Below are positions 22,824 to 32,648 of a DNA stretch of 64,000 bases, in pieces. Position numbers and translations under genes: made by a program. The DNA is taken from contig CAMYKK010000014.1 of assembly GCA_947258975.1 (NCBI GenBank), positions 1 to 64,000 on the forward strand, in the 5' to 3' direction. Source of the DNA: an uncultured Gammaproteobacteria bacterium. Its GTDB lineage: Bacteria > Pseudomonadota > Gammaproteobacteria > Arenicellales > JAANXG01. Numbering within the stretch: position 1 is the first letter of the stretch; each line of letters begins with the position of its first letter. Under the pieces are notes generated by a model. That model worked only from the letters and a program-made list of their open reading frames with translations, made no database searches and was not told where the DNA came from.

Positions 22824-23165
22824 TATGTTATCGCATCATCAGAGCTTGCAGATCGGCGCTGGTGATCGTATGCATACCGACCTCGAGCCCCGATATTGAG
22901 GTGTAAATCCTGTCAGCCACAGCATGACATTTATTATAATCCGGCTCTGTTCTTGGCTCCCGGCCGGTAAACTCCGATCACCGGTCTTATTGTTCTTGTC
23001 TTTTCTCAGTAATAAACTACTTTATGAAAATATCGACAAATCAGGCGGTTAACGCAGTACCTGGATCTTCAATCGGTGAGGTTATTTATGTATTATTTGT
23101 TGAAGGTGATCGAATTCGAAGCTGTGGTAAGAGCATTAGTAGCACACTTTAGAATTGGGGGGTAA
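22824..23165. other. Divergent upstream region of the exopolysaccharide initiation gene
   Basis: 342 bp between the divergent VanZ and sugar-transferase genes. It contains one 42-codon frame (23024-23152) starting ATG AAA ATA TCG, too short and unlike any family, which might be a leader peptide. GGGGGG just before the ATG at 23166 is the likely ribosome binding site. Confidence 0.3.
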
Positions 23166-24587
23166 ATGGTAAATCCGTATCAAGGATTGATTCGTCCGCA
23201 CAGCCAGACAATTTTCACGATTGCACGGCTTGTTGATCTTGCCATTGTAGGCGGGGTATTGTGGGTTCTCGCGGTCTTGTACGGCAAGCCGTGGTTGTAT
23301 GAGCACACAATAGCTATCGTGCTGGCGCTTTTGTTATTCGCCTTCTTCTCAGAGGTGTTTTCCCTGTATCGCTCGTGGCGGGCGGCGCCTTTGAGAGCCG
23401 AAGTCCGCGTGGTCCTTATAGTTTGGAGCGCGGTTTTTGTCGGTGAGCTGCTGCTCGGCTATGCGACCAAGACCTCTGCCGTGTACTCGCGCCTGGTTGT
23501 ATTTACTTGGTTTGTGCTCGTACCGATATTGCTGGTCACATTGCGCGTGGCGGTGCGCTACTACCTATGGGCGCTGCGCAAAAAAGGCCGGAATATCCGT
23601 ACTGTCGCCATCGCTGGTTCCGGTGCGCAAGCGCTTAAGTTGAGTCGCACCATTCGGAATGCCGAGTGGTCTGGGTTAAAAGTGATCGGTTTCTACGCAG
23701 ACGACCACGCATCCGATCAACAGCAAGACGGTGGCACGCCATCAAATCCGATTACTTTGCAAGGCGGGTACAAGGATCTTGTCCGCAAAGCCAAGGCAGG
23801 CGCGGTGGACCTCATCTATATCGCGTTACCTATGACCGAGGAAAAGCGCATCAAATCATTGGTAACTGAGCTCAGCGATACCACAGCATCGCTGTATTTC
23901 GTACCAGACATTTTTGTCTCTGGTCTGATCGGATCGCGTTGGGGTAGCATCGGCTCAATTCCCGTTTTGAGTATCCACGAGACGCCGTTTTTTGGTCCTG
24001 ACGGCATGTTGAAACGTGCCGAGGATATAGTCGTGTCGAGCGTGATCCTTTTAATCGCGGTCATCCCGATGTTGGTCATTGCTGCCGGCATCAAGCTGAC
24101 CACCAAGGGTCCGGCGTTGTTCAAGCAACGTCGCTACGGCCTGGATGGAAAAGAAATCATCATGTGGAAATTCCGCACCATGACCGTCACCGAGGACGGT
24201 GACATCATCAAACAGGTGACACAAAACGATGCCCGGGTGACGCCGTTTGGCGCTTTCTTGCGCCGCACCTCTTTAGATGAGCTACCGCAGTTCGTTAATG
24301 TTTTGCAGGGGCAAATGACAGTGGTCGGCCCGCGGCCCCATCCCGTAGCCCTGAACGAAAACTACAGAAAAAAAGTCAATGGTTACATGCTGCGCCACAA
24401 GGTCAAACCGGGCATCACCGGGCTGGCCCAGGTCAACGGCTTGCGCGGCGAGACCGACACGCTCGATAAGATGGAAAAGCGTATTCAACATGATCTCGAG
24501 TACATCAGAAACTGGTCATTGTGGCTCGATCTCAAGATCATCTTCCTCACCATGCTCCGTGGTTTCGACAATAAAAACGCATACTAA
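23166..24587 (+). CDS. wcaJ: Undecaprenyl-phosphate glucose phosphotransferase (exopolysaccharide initiation)
   Basis: 473 residues. Four or five N-terminal membrane helices (to about 130) are followed by a CoA-binding-like Rossmann region with Ala-Ile-Ala-Gly-Ser-Gly-Ala-Gln-Ala near 160. A further membrane segment lies near 285-305, and then the bacterial sugar transferase domain (about 280-470). The catalytic domain has Lys-Gln-Arg-Arg-Tyr-Gly, Trp-Lys-Phe-Arg-Thr-Met, Leu-Arg-Arg-Thr-Ser-Leu-Asp-Glu-Leu-Pro-Gln, Val-Gly-Pro-Arg-Pro-His and Lys-Pro-Gly-Ile-Thr-Gly-Leu-Ala-Gln. It transfers a sugar phosphate, usually glucose-1-P, to undecaprenyl phosphate to start each repeat unit. The sugar specificity and the symbol are assigned by similarity only. 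Confidence 0.85.
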   Translation: MVNPYQGLIRPHSQTIFTIARLVDLAIVGGVLWVLAVLYGKPWLYEHTIAIVLALLLFAFFSEVFSLYRSWRAAPLRAEVRVVLIVWSAVFVGELLLGYATKTSAVYSRLVVFTWFVLVPILLVTLRVAVRYYLWALRKKGRNIRTVAIAGSGAQALKLSRTIRNAEWSGLKVIGFYADDHASDQQQDGGTPSNPITLQGGYKDLVRKAKAGAVDLIYIALPMTEEKRIKSLVTELSDTTASLYFVPDIFVSGLIGSRWGSIGSIPVLSIHETPFFGPDGMLKRAEDIVVSSVILLIAVIPMLVIAAGIKLTTKGPALFKQRRYGLDGKEIIMWKFRTMTVTEDGDIIKQVTQNDARVTPFGAFLRRTSLDELPQFVNVLQGQMTVVGPRPHPVALNENYRKKVNGYMLRHKVKPGITGLAQVNGLRGETDTLDKMEKRIQHDLEYIRNWSLWLDLKIIFLTMLRGFDNKNAY

Positions 24588-25024
24588 TGAGCGAGAGAAC
24601 GGGGTCAGTGTTAGCGCTTTGAGGTTACTCCCGTTTCCTTTCGTGCAGGATAGTGTTTTCCCGTGCGAGCGACGGCCGTTCACAAACGATCGTTTATAGT
24701 TGCTATTGCTCTTCGTGGGAGCGCCCTTTAGGCACGATTTCCCTGCGTCTTTGCTCCGTTGTATTCCGCAATCCCTGACCATACCGGGACGGTTTAAAGC
24801 GTCTTGTCTCCTTCGGGACCGGCGCCAAAAATCACGGTCGGACTCTCTATAACTCTGACCCGTAAGTAGCTAACTTAGCAACAAAAATAGGTATCAGGGT
24901 CCGGGTGTGACTATGTCACCTAGATATCATATATTTCGTAATTTACTTCGTGTTACAGTCGCATCGAGCACGAATGCACACTCCGGGGGGGGTAACTGTG
25001 ACCGTCGCAGATACTGCGAGGCGT
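24588..25024. other. Intergenic stretch with one REP unit
   Basis: 437 bp before the metalloprotease gene. It has a half copy GGGGTCAG near 24600 and the REP unit at 24715-24739. A C(G)8 run at 24984-24992 precedes an alternative GTG start at 24998. Confidence 0.4.
24715..24739 (+). repeat. Single REP unit
   Basis: GTGGGAGCGCCC followed by TTTAGGCACGATT is a diverged member of the family at 20077 and 21628; one stem base has changed. Confidence 0.6.
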
Positions 25025-28000
25025 ATGGCATTGAAACGGCGCTACGCGCTGATCTTCGGCATTCTGCTATTCAGCAGTGCCGCGGCCGGTTGGCTTTATG
25101 CGGCCGAGACCCCTGAGGAACTCGACGCCCACAACGTCCGCGTCAAAGTCCACCCACGTACCGGCAACCTGCGCCTGCTCGGCGCTCGCCGTGATGCTCC
25201 CATAACCATTCCCGGCGCCGCGCCCGCGGTGTTGCCGGAAGATGCCGGTCGGGCAGCGGTGCGAAGTTTCGGGCCTTTGTTCGGCCTTACCCAGCCCGAT
25301 CAACAGACCAAGCTCATCAAAGACACCATCAAATCCCGCGGCGGCTCGCGTCATCGTTATCGTCAGGTCCACGAGGGTGTTCCGGTACTCGCCGGTGAGT
25401 TGTTGATCAATCTGGACGACACGCGACGCCTGACCTCTATGACCGGCGAGGTGAGCCAGGTGCTGACCCTCACCACTCGGCCCGATCTGTCCCGCGCGCG
25501 GGCGCGGCGCACGGCGCTGAGGGCGATGGCAAAGTGGTACGCCCTGCCTGATCGCGAATTCAAAACCAGCGTCCCGGAGCTTTGGATTGTCGACCCCAAG
25601 CTTCTCGCGCCCAGCGACCGCGAGTCGCGCCTAACCTGGCGCATCGAGGTCACAGACAAAACCACACCCCATGCGATACGCGAGTTGTTGTTTGTCGATG
25701 CCACAACCGGTGGCATCACGCTGAGGGTCAATCTGATCGAGTCCGCCAAAAACCGCGAGACCTACACTGCCAACAACACCAGTAGTCTGCCCGGGACCCT
25801 GGTGTGTAACGAATCCGATCCTACCTGTGCGGCGGGTGATGCCGATGCGGTCGCCGCACACAACTATGCTGGCGACACGTATGACTTTTATTTCACCGAG
25901 CACGACCGTGACAGCCTCGATGATGCCGGCCAGACGATGATCTCCACGGTGCATTACAACTCTTTTATCTGTCCCAATGCGTTCTGGGATGGTAACCAGA
26001 TGGTCTACTGCAACGGCTTTTCGCTCGCCGATGACGTGGTTGGCCACGAACTCACCCACGGGGTCACGGAGCACAGCTCGAACCTGTTTTACTACTACCA
26101 ATCCGGCGCCATCAACGAATCGTTCTCCGACCTTTGGGGTGAATTCGTCGATCTGATCAATGTCAGCGGGGACGACAGTGCTGGGGTGCGATGGCTCATT
26201 GGCGAAGACCTGCCGCTCAGTGTCGGCGTGCTCCGCGACATGGCGGATCCCACTCTGTACAGCGACCCCGATAAGATGTCGAGCCCGTGGTATCACACGT
26301 CTTCCAGTGACAACGGCGGGGTGCACACCAACAGCGGCATCAACAACAAAGCGGCGTACCTCATGACCGACGGCGGCGTCTTCAACGGCTATGTCGTCAA
26401 TGGCCTGGGTATCGCGAAGGTCGCCGATATCTATTACGAAGCGCAGACGAATCTTTTGTCCTCGGGCGCCGACTACACCGATCTTTATGATGCCCTCTAC
26501 CAGGCCTGCCTGAACCTGGTGGGTATCGACGGCATCACGCTTGCCGACTGCAACGAAGTGCAAAATGCCACCGACGCAGTGGAGATGAACACCGACCCAC
26601 AAGGCTTTACCCCCGAGGCTGCGGTCTGCCCGGTCGGCCAGAGCGCCAGCGCTCTGTTCTTCGATGACATCGAAAACGGCACCGTTAATTGGGTCTTTAA
26701 TACGCTTTCCGGTAGCCCTGGCCCGGTCTGGGTCCTCGATAGCGGTTATACGGCATCGGGCGAGTACTCGCTCTGGGGTAAGGACACGTTCGGCAGCACC
26801 GATGCGGTGGCGGAGATGAATGTCGATGTCGCGCTGCCGGCGGGCGAGACCGCCTATTTGCACTTCAAGCATTCGTTCGGTTTTGAGCGGGGCCAAGCCC
26901 CCGATCCCGGCACCTACTGGGACGGCGGCTGGCTCGATTACAGCATTGACGGCGGTGGCAACTGGATCGATGCCGGCAGCCTCATCGACGACGGTCAGGC
27001 CTACACCGGCACCATCTACAACAACCCGGCCAATCCCAATGTTGGTCATACTATCTTTGGCGACGAGAGTCACGGGTACGTTTCAACGCGCCTGGATCTT
27101 GGCGCCCTGGCCGGTCAGAACATCCGCTTTCGCTGGCGTATCAGCACCGATGGCTACGTCAGCGGGCCGTTGGGTTGGCAACTAGATGATGTGTGGGTGT
27201 ATACCTGCGGCAATGCCAATGGGGCGCCGTTGATTAACGACGCCACTGTGCCCAATCTCGATGAGCACAGCGCGTCGGGTACCGGTGTGTACGACGTCAA
27301 CGACGCCAACACCGGTAATGATGCCGACGTCGACGGTGACCCGATCAGCTATGCGATCACCGACGGCAACACCGGGGGCGCGTTTGCCATCGACGCTACC
27401 ACGGGCGCGATCACTGTGGCCAGTAGTGCGGCGCTGGACTTCGAGACGAATCCGGTGTTCAACCTCGAAGTCACGGCCACCGCCGGCAGCTTGAACGACA
27501 CCGCCTTCATCAGCGTCAATCTCATCGATGCCAACGAGGCGCCGCAGATTCAGTCCATCACTGCAAGTCCGTCAACCATCAATGACGCTATGACGAGCAA
27601 CTTGACAGTTGTCGCTACCGACACGGATGGACCGCAGTCGTTGACTTACAGTTGGAGTGTGAACCCGGGCGAGGGGACGATTGTAAATCCGAACTCCGCC
27701 AACGCTACGTACATACCACCGAACGTTGTGACTGGGCAGACGTTCACCATTTCGGTGCAAGTCAGTGACGGTGCCGACATTTCCAATGCAAGTGTTGAAA
27801 TAACCGTCCAGGACACCGGCGGTGACATGTCAATGATCATCGATATCCCGGATAGTGGGGGCTACGGAAATGGTTTTGGCAGTGATGAAAATGAGACCGT
27901 ACTGACTGCGGTATTCGAGAATACCGGTGTCAATCTGGAACTGTCGGTAAATGGATATGACATCGATTACGTTGGTGAGGTGGCGGTGTCCCTGAACGGT

Positions 28001-29203
28001 AGTTTTATGGGATTCCTCACTGCAGGGCCTGATAATGGGCTAACCGCGGGCGATACATTCTATATCCCCGTATTGCAACAGATCCCAGGTACAAACAACA
28101 TCGAATTTCGTGAACAGATTGCGGGATACAAGTGGGGCATAAAGGATCTGTTGTTGTCGACGTACCAGAATGATGCCGTACTCATTCCTGATGTTGCGGA
28201 TAGTGGAACCTATGGCAATTACGGTAATAATCCGTATAAGTCTTCTGTATTCTTTGTGTTCGAGTATACCGCTGTCGACATGGAGTTGTCGGTAAATGGA
28301 TTCGACATTGATTATGTTGGGGAGGTAGCGATATACCTGAACGGCACTTTGGTGGGTTATCTGAGCGCGGGTCCTAATGGTGAGCTCACCACGGGTGACA
28401 CAATCTTTATTCCTGCGTCGCAACAGATACCAAACACCAACGTGATCGAATTTCGTGTACAAACTGCAGGATTTACATGGGGCGTACAGGATCTGTTGTT
28501 GTCGACTTTTCAGAACGATGTGGCACTAGTGCCCGATGATGCAGACGGTGGTGCTTATGGAAACTACGGTCACAACCCATATAAGTCTTCCGTAATCGCG
28601 ATATTCGAAAATACCGGTGTCGACATGCAGTTGTCGGTAAATGGATTCGACATTGATTACACAGGTGAGGTCGCGGTTTATCTAAATGGTACTTTTGTAG
28701 CGCATCTCAGCATGGGGCCCAACGGCGGACTCACTACAGGCGATACGTTCTTTATTCCGGCGACGCAACAGATTTCCGGCTCAAACGTCATCGAATTTCG
28801 GGTGTCGGTTTCGGGATATACATGGGGCGTACAGGATTTACTATTATCGACGTACCAGAATGATGTTGTGTTAGTCCCCGACGTTTTAGATAGTGGCGCC
28901 TACGGCAACTACGGTAACAACCCGTATAAGGCCACAGTAATTGCGGTATTCGAAAATACGGGTGTTGATATGGAATTGTGGGTTAATGGATATGATATAG
29001 ATTTCGCCGGCGAGGTAGCAGTGTATCTCAATAACGTATTGCAGGGTTATCTTAGCATCGGCCCAAATGACGATCTCAACGCGGGTGACGTTTTTGTGAT
29101 TCCGGTATTGCAACAGACACCGGGGACCAATGTCATAGAGTTTCGTGAGCAGACGACGGGGTACACATGGGGTGTGCAGGATTTGTTGCTATCGACTTTT
29201 TGA
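25025..29203 (+). CDS. Secreted M4 (thermolysin-like) metalloprotease with cadherin-like domain and four C-terminal repeats
   Basis: 1392 residues from the ATG at 25025 (GAGG just upstream; GTG at 24998 is an alternative). Signal peptide about 1-27, then the FTP/PepSY propeptide (about 30-230). The M4 catalytic domain has His-Glu-Leu-Thr-His at 341-345, the third zinc ligand Glu 365 in Asn-Glu-Ser-Phe-Ser-Asp, exactly 20 residues on as in thermolysin, and the proton-donor His 434. Further on come a MAM/jelly-roll-like segment (about 545-725), a cadherin-like repeat (about 730-840), an Ig-like segment and four 114-residue repeats (about 938-1392). It is an exported endopeptidase; the repeats probably bind carbohydrate or matrix. 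Its place in the polysaccharide locus suggests biofilm work. A fragment of a relative lies at 47358-47615. Confidence 0.85.
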   Translation: MALKRRYALIFGILLFSSAAAGWLYAAETPEELDAHNVRVKVHPRTGNLRLLGARRDAPITIPGAAPAVLPEDAGRAAVRSFGPLFGLTQPDQQTKLIKDTIKSRGGSRHRYRQVHEGVPVLAGELLINLDDTRRLTSMTGEVSQVLTLTTRPDLSRARARRTALRAMAKWYALPDREFKTSVPELWIVDPKLLAPSDRESRLTWRIEVTDKTTPHAIRELLFVDATTGGITLRVNLIESAKNRETYTANNTSSLPGTLVCNESDPTCAAGDADAVAAHNYAGDTYDFYFTEHDRDSLDDAGQTMISTVHYNSFICPNAFWDGNQMVYCNGFSLADDVVGHELTHGVTEHSSNLFYYYQSGAINESFSDLWGEFVDLINVSGDDSAGVRWLIGEDLPLSVGVLRDMADPTLYSDPDKMSSPWYHTSSSDNGGVHTNSGINNKAAYLMTDGGVFNGYVVNGLGIAKVADIYYEAQTNLLSSGADYTDLYDALYQACLNLVGIDGITLADCNEVQNATDAVEMNTDPQGFTPEAAVCPVGQSASALFFDDIENGTVNWVFNTLSGSPGPVWVLDSGYTASGEYSLWGKDTFGSTDAVAEMNVDVALPAGETAYLHFKHSFGFERGQAPDPGTYWDGGWLDYSIDGGGNWIDAGSLIDDGQAYTGTIYNNPANPNVGHTIFGDESHGYVSTRLDLGALAGQNIRFRWRISTDGYVSGPLGWQLDDVWVYTCGNANGAPLINDATVPNLDEHSASGTGVYDVNDANTGNDADVDGDPISYAITDGNTGGAFAIDATTGAITVASSAALDFETNPVFNLEVTATAGSLNDTAFISVNLIDANEAPQIQSITASPSTINDAMTSNLTVVATDTDGPQSLTYSWSVNPGEGTIVNPNSANATYIPPNVVTGQTFTISVQVSDGADISNASVEITVQDTGGDMSMIIDIPDSGGYGNGFGSDENETVLTAVFENTGVNLELSVNGYDIDYVGEVAVSLNGSFMGFLTAGPDNGLTAGDTFYIPVLQQIPGTNNIEFREQIAGYKWGIKDLLLSTYQNDAVLIPDVADSGTYGNYGNNPYKSSVFFVFEYTAVDMELSVNGFDIDYVGEVAIYLNGTLVGYLSAGPNGELTTGDTIFIPASQQIPNTNVIEFRVQTAGFTWGVQDLLLSTFQNDVALVPDDADGGAYGNYGHNPYKSSVIAIFENTGVDMQLSVNGFDIDYTGEVAVYLNGTFVAHLSMGPNGGLTTGDTFFIPATQQISGSNVIEFRVSVSGYTWGVQDLLLSTYQNDVVLVPDVLDSGAYGNYGNNPYKATVIAVFENTGVDMELWVNGYDIDFAGEVAVYLNNVLQGYLSIGPNDDLNAGDVFVIPVLQQTPGTNVIEFREQTTGYTWGVQDLLLSTF
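27836..29203 (+). repeat. Four tandem 342-bp coding repeats
   Basis: Units start at about 27836, 28178, 28520 and 28862. Spacing is 342 bp (114 codons) for the last three junctions. Each protein unit carries Asp-Ser-Gly-x-Tyr-Gly-Asn-Tyr-Gly, Glu-Leu-Ser-Val-Asn-Gly-x-Asp-Ile-Asp-Tyr-x-Gly-Glu-Val-Ala-Val-Tyr-Leu-Asn, and Trp-Gly-Val-Gln-Asp-Leu-Leu-Leu-Ser-Thr. The first unit is the most diverged (it lacks Asn-Asn-Pro-Tyr-Lys); units 2-4 are closer to one another. The pattern resembles calcium-dependent carbohydrate-binding modules, but I cannot fix the family. Confidence 0.85.
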
Positions 29204-29555
29204 GCTAACTTAGGCCATAAGATCAACCAGTTGTTGGGATTGGTGTCCGTTAATTGCAGCCCTTGATGCGATAGTAAATAAGTCGGTCCACTGGCTTAAA
29301 ACTGCACAGTCTTAATTCCAATCTCAGGATCAAGAACCGCCTATACGTGTACACTTGGGACATCGCTGTTGGGGCGAGGCTGTATTGCGCGAGTAAACCG
29401 ACAACTGCGGCAAGTATAGTATCGAATTCCTCTGGATTATCAACTGTTCTCTAGGTTTATTTCTATTGAATGAATTTATCAAAAACGATCGTGAATTATG
29501 TGTTAGGCGAAATGACTTAAATTGAAGTTATCGGCCGGGATGTCGCCGTAATCCC
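29204..29555. other. Intergenic stretch between convergent genes, nothing recognised
   Basis: 352 bp between the protease stop and the 3' end of the glycosyltransferase gene; no hairpin with T-run and no gene seen. Base composition shifts toward AT from here. Confidence 0.4.
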
Positions 29556-30752
29556 TCAGCGTAGCGCTAGAATATCCTCAAAGCGATCTGTTATTGCCTC
29601 AATATCGAAGTGTTTGCGTGCATATTTTAGGCCGTTGCGACCGAATTGGTCGCGGCGTTGTGTGTCCTCGAGAAGCGATATTACGTTTTCGACAAATCCC
29701 TCTGTGTCGTCGGGCTGTACCACGATCCCGGCGCTGTTTTCGTTGATGATCCTTGCTGCAAGGTTTTCCCGCGGTGCCGAAAGCACGACCGGCTTACCAG
29801 TACATAAATAGCTGAGAATCTTGGATGGAACAGAAAAAATACCGGCGTCAGAGCTGAGAATAGCTATCAAAACATCGGCAGTGGCGAGGACATAAGGAAA
29901 ATCTTCATACTTTTGAAATCCTAGCAATATTAGGTTGTTGAGGCCTAATTCGTGTTTTTGTTTTTGCAGGTAATCGGCTCCCATGCCTTCGGAAATAACG
30001 ATTAACTTAACGTGCCGGAGCTTTAGAAGTCGTAAGGCCAGACGCACCAACTTGTCTGGGTCATGTTTCAAGCCAAGTGTGCCGGAGTAAATTACGCACA
30101 GGTCTGCTTCCAAGTCCAGGGCCCGGCTCCAACGATTGTGTTTGTCTGCTGTGATTAAATCATTTATCGGCGCCCAGTTATGTACGACGTGGAGTTTCTT
30201 CTGATCGACGCCGGCTTTTCGCATCAATGGAAAAAAGTCTTCAGAAATAACTACCACCTCGCTGCTCCGACGTAAGAGGCGATTTTCCATATGCTTGAAC
30301 ATAGCGCCGGCTACAGTTCCTACCATCGGAATCTTTTTCTTAAGAATGCGTTCAATCGCTACGCCGACGAGATCCTGTACCCAATAGATGAATTTACTGT
30401 TTAGATTGCTGCTTGCCTTTACGAGCATGGCCTGGGCCACCAACAAGGCGTTGACCGAGATGATGGCCTGCGGAGCAAAGGTGCGGGCCTCGGCGACGAG
30501 CGCTCGCCCGAGCGCACGCTCCTGGCTGAGACGGGAGAGGGGGTTATATTTTCTAAATGTAGTATGACTACCAATAGGGCGAATATCGAGAGATGAGGGG
30601 TCAGAAGGAAGTCGAGACAGTGGCCCGCGGGGTGACAGGAAGCTTGGATAGTATGTATGCAGAACATCGTAGCCCCTTCGTGCGAGGCTGCGACTGAGCT
30701 GCACAGGGAATGCATGTCCGGGATAATCGTTGACAATTACACGGCGGTTCAT
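29556..30752 (-). CDS. Glycosyltransferase family 4 (WcaI-like)
   Basis: 398 residues with the GT-B fold of GT4 enzymes. The N-terminal acceptor domain includes Tyr-Trp-Val-Gln-Asp-Leu near 122. The C-terminal donor domain holds Val-Ile-Tyr-Ser-Gly-Thr-Leu-Gly-Leu-Lys-His (about 220) and Ser-Lys-Ile-Leu-Ser-Tyr-Leu-Cys-Thr-Gly-Lys-Pro-Val-Val (about 310), close to the colanic acid enzyme WcaI. It adds a sugar from a nucleotide donor to the growing lipid-linked repeat on the cytoplasmic face. It is convergent with the protease gene and isolated from other minus-strand genes. Confidence 0.85.
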   Translation of the reverse strand: MNRRVIVNDYPGHAFPVQLSRSLARRGYDVLHTYYPSFLSPRGPLSRLPSDPSSLDIRPIGSHTTFRKYNPLSRLSQERALGRALVAEARTFAPQAIISVNALLVAQAMLVKASSNLNSKFIYWVQDLVGVAIERILKKKIPMVGTVAGAMFKHMENRLLRRSSEVVVISEDFFPLMRKAGVDQKKLHVVHNWAPINDLITADKHNRWSRALDLEADLCVIYSGTLGLKHDPDKLVRLALRLLKLRHVKLIVISEGMGADYLQKQKHELGLNNLILLGFQKYEDFPYVLATADVLIAILSSDAGIFSVPSKILSYLCTGKPVVLSAPRENLAARIINENSAGIVVQPDDTEGFVENVISLLEDTQRRDQFGRNGLKYARKHFDIEAITDRFEDILALR

Positions 30753-31639
30753 CGATTCCCTGAAATCCGACGGTTCCTGCTATCAGACCTGGATGTGCAT
30801 CCATTTGTAGACTCGCATCGGGTTCTCATTTCAATGATCCCGTCTGATCATCGAATTCTTCAGGAACCGGATTAATGAACTCATGCATTGCTTTGTGTAC
30901 ATTCTGCCCCACCTAACGGCCCGGAGCTGGGCTCGGAGAGTCATGCAACGTATTCCCCTACCATTCGTAGTATGTCTTGCGCGTGCCTCGTTCATCGAAG
31001 CTGAAACCTCCGCTTCGGTATGTCGCGCTACGCTTCAACGAGATTCGCCACATATTGCTTTATCTTGACGTCCTTTACAATTCTAATCCGCTTGTACAGA
31101 CTTTAGACTCGATACGTTTGATCGCAGTGATCCTGTGGCCACTTGGTTGCTACTTTTCACAGTCCGACACATTGTTCATATTTACACGTTGGTGTGCGTT
31201 GACTGCTTATACGACTTGCTTCTATGCTGGAATAGTAATCCAAACGTTAATATCCGGGCGGAGGAAGTCCACGATTTTTAGAATTTGACAGTAATATTGA
31301 GGTAGAGCTCTGGGTAGGCGCGCGGACGGGAGACATCGATACGATCGTGTACATGGGAAAACCAGGTCGATGCGAATCCGAGAATGTATTAGATCGGCCG
31401 CTCTGCTTCAATGCAGACTTGATCTTCCCTACGCTAAGTTGGGGAATCGCGGGTGATGACGCTTATTAGATCGCAGTGCTGAGAAATCCGGTGGGTCAAG
31501 AAGTAGGTCTGCGAGAGGCAAGCCAAAGCAATCTCAATTCTCGCAGCATTACCTTTTACATAAAGAGATTGCTTCACTAAGCCTGGTTTTGTGGTAGATA
31601 CATAAGAAAGCATGCTGTTTGGAAAAGTTATCTCAGTAT
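30753..31639. other. 887-bp stretch without a supported gene
   Basis: AT-rich compared with the left part of the window. Frames are short and unlike known proteins, so it may be degraded coding sequence left between acquired genes. It must carry promoters for the divergent glycosyltransferase and methyltransferase genes. Confidence 0.4.
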
Positions 31640-32599
31640 ATGAGTACCAGCACAATTAGATCCGTAGTTGCGGCCCTCGAAGAAGCGGAATCAGGGGGAA
31701 TATTGACCGAAACTCCAATATTGGAGGGTTTTTCCGGTGAAAAGCTCATCGGGCTGTTGCAGCGTCTAGCAAGCGATTGTAAGAATGAACGAGATTGCTA
31801 TCTAGAGGTCGGTGTGTATCAAGGACTCACATTGTTGTCGGTGGCGATGTCGATGAACGGTGGGCATGCATATGGAATTGACAACTTTTCTCAGCTTGAT
31901 CCTGACGGTCGGAACCAGAGAATCGTTTCAGAGCGAATAAAAGCCTTGAATCTGCAAAACGCCTCTGTCGTTAATATGGACTATGAAGACGCGTTAGAAG
32001 ATCTAAATAATATTATCGGTGACAAAAAAGTTGGGCTTTATTTTGTCGATGGACCACACGACTATCGAAGTCAATTGATGTGCTTAGTGCTCGCGAAACC
32101 GCATTTGGCTGAAGACGCGGTCATCATTATAGATGATTCAAACTATCGCCATGTCAGGCAGGCGACTCGTGATTTCCTGGTCGCTAATCCGGAAGTGAAA
32201 TTGTTGTTTGAAGCCTATACGTCAAGTCATCCATATAATATGAATAAGGATGAAGTTACTTCCGCCAGAGCCGGGTGGTGGAACGGCGTGAACGTTCTCG
32301 TGATAGACCGTACTGATTCCCTCGGCACAAGGTATCCACCAACTCTGAGGGACCGCACATTATTCGAAAATGATCATGTAATTCATAGTTCACGTGCCGC
32401 AACTTTTTCGCCATATATGGCACGGCTAATGGCGAGTGTTCTGTCGCTAAATATTCTTCGTGCAGGGCTCGAGCTCTATAAAGTCATTTTGCATGTTTTT
32501 CAACGTCCGCACGCATTGAGAGGCAAGTACAGAACAATGAATACGTTTAGTGAGGAACTTCCGAAGGCAAAACTAAACGACTCACTGTCGGACGAATAG
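31640..32599 (+). CDS. Class I SAM-dependent methyltransferase (Methyltransf_24-like)
   Basis: 319 residues from the ATG at 31640; a TTG at 31619 would add seven. Motif I is Tyr-Leu-Glu-Val-Gly-Val-Tyr-Gln-Gly-Leu-Thr (about 54), an acidic motif II follows (Tyr-Gly-Ile-Asp-Asn), and the Methyltransf_24 hallmark Tyr-Phe-Val-Asp-Gly-Pro-His-Asp-Tyr lies near 135, followed by Ile-Ile-Ile-Asp-Asp-Ser. The C-terminal 80 residues are less conserved and basic. It probably O-methylates a sugar or a non-sugar substituent of the polysaccharide. The flippase gene follows after 49 nt. Confidence 0.75.
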   Translation: MSTSTIRSVVAALEEAESGGILTETPILEGFSGEKLIGLLQRLASDCKNERDCYLEVGVYQGLTLLSVAMSMNGGHAYGIDNFSQLDPDGRNQRIVSERIKALNLQNASVVNMDYEDALEDLNNIIGDKKVGLYFVDGPHDYRSQLMCLVLAKPHLAEDAVIIIDDSNYRHVRQATRDFLVANPEVKLLFEAYTSSHPYNMNKDEVTSARAGWWNGVNVLVIDRTDSLGTRYPPTLRDRTLFENDHVIHSSRAATFSPYMARLMASVLSLNILRAGLELYKVILHVFQRPHALRGKYRTMNTFSEELPKAKLNDSLSDE

Positions 32600-32648
32600 G
32601 CGCCTCAGTTCAGTTATTTGTTGTCTTTTGCCACATGAGTCGAATCGC

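Noticed and set aside
25631-27073. 480-codon open frame antisense to the M4 protease
   Set aside because: It mirrors the high-GC coding frame opposite, has no family motifs, and lies wholly inside a gene whose catalytic residues are all in register.
27836-29203. Regular 342-bp repeats considered as a CRISPR-like or satellite array
   Set aside because: They are in-frame protein repeats with third-position variation, not short direct repeats with unique spacers.
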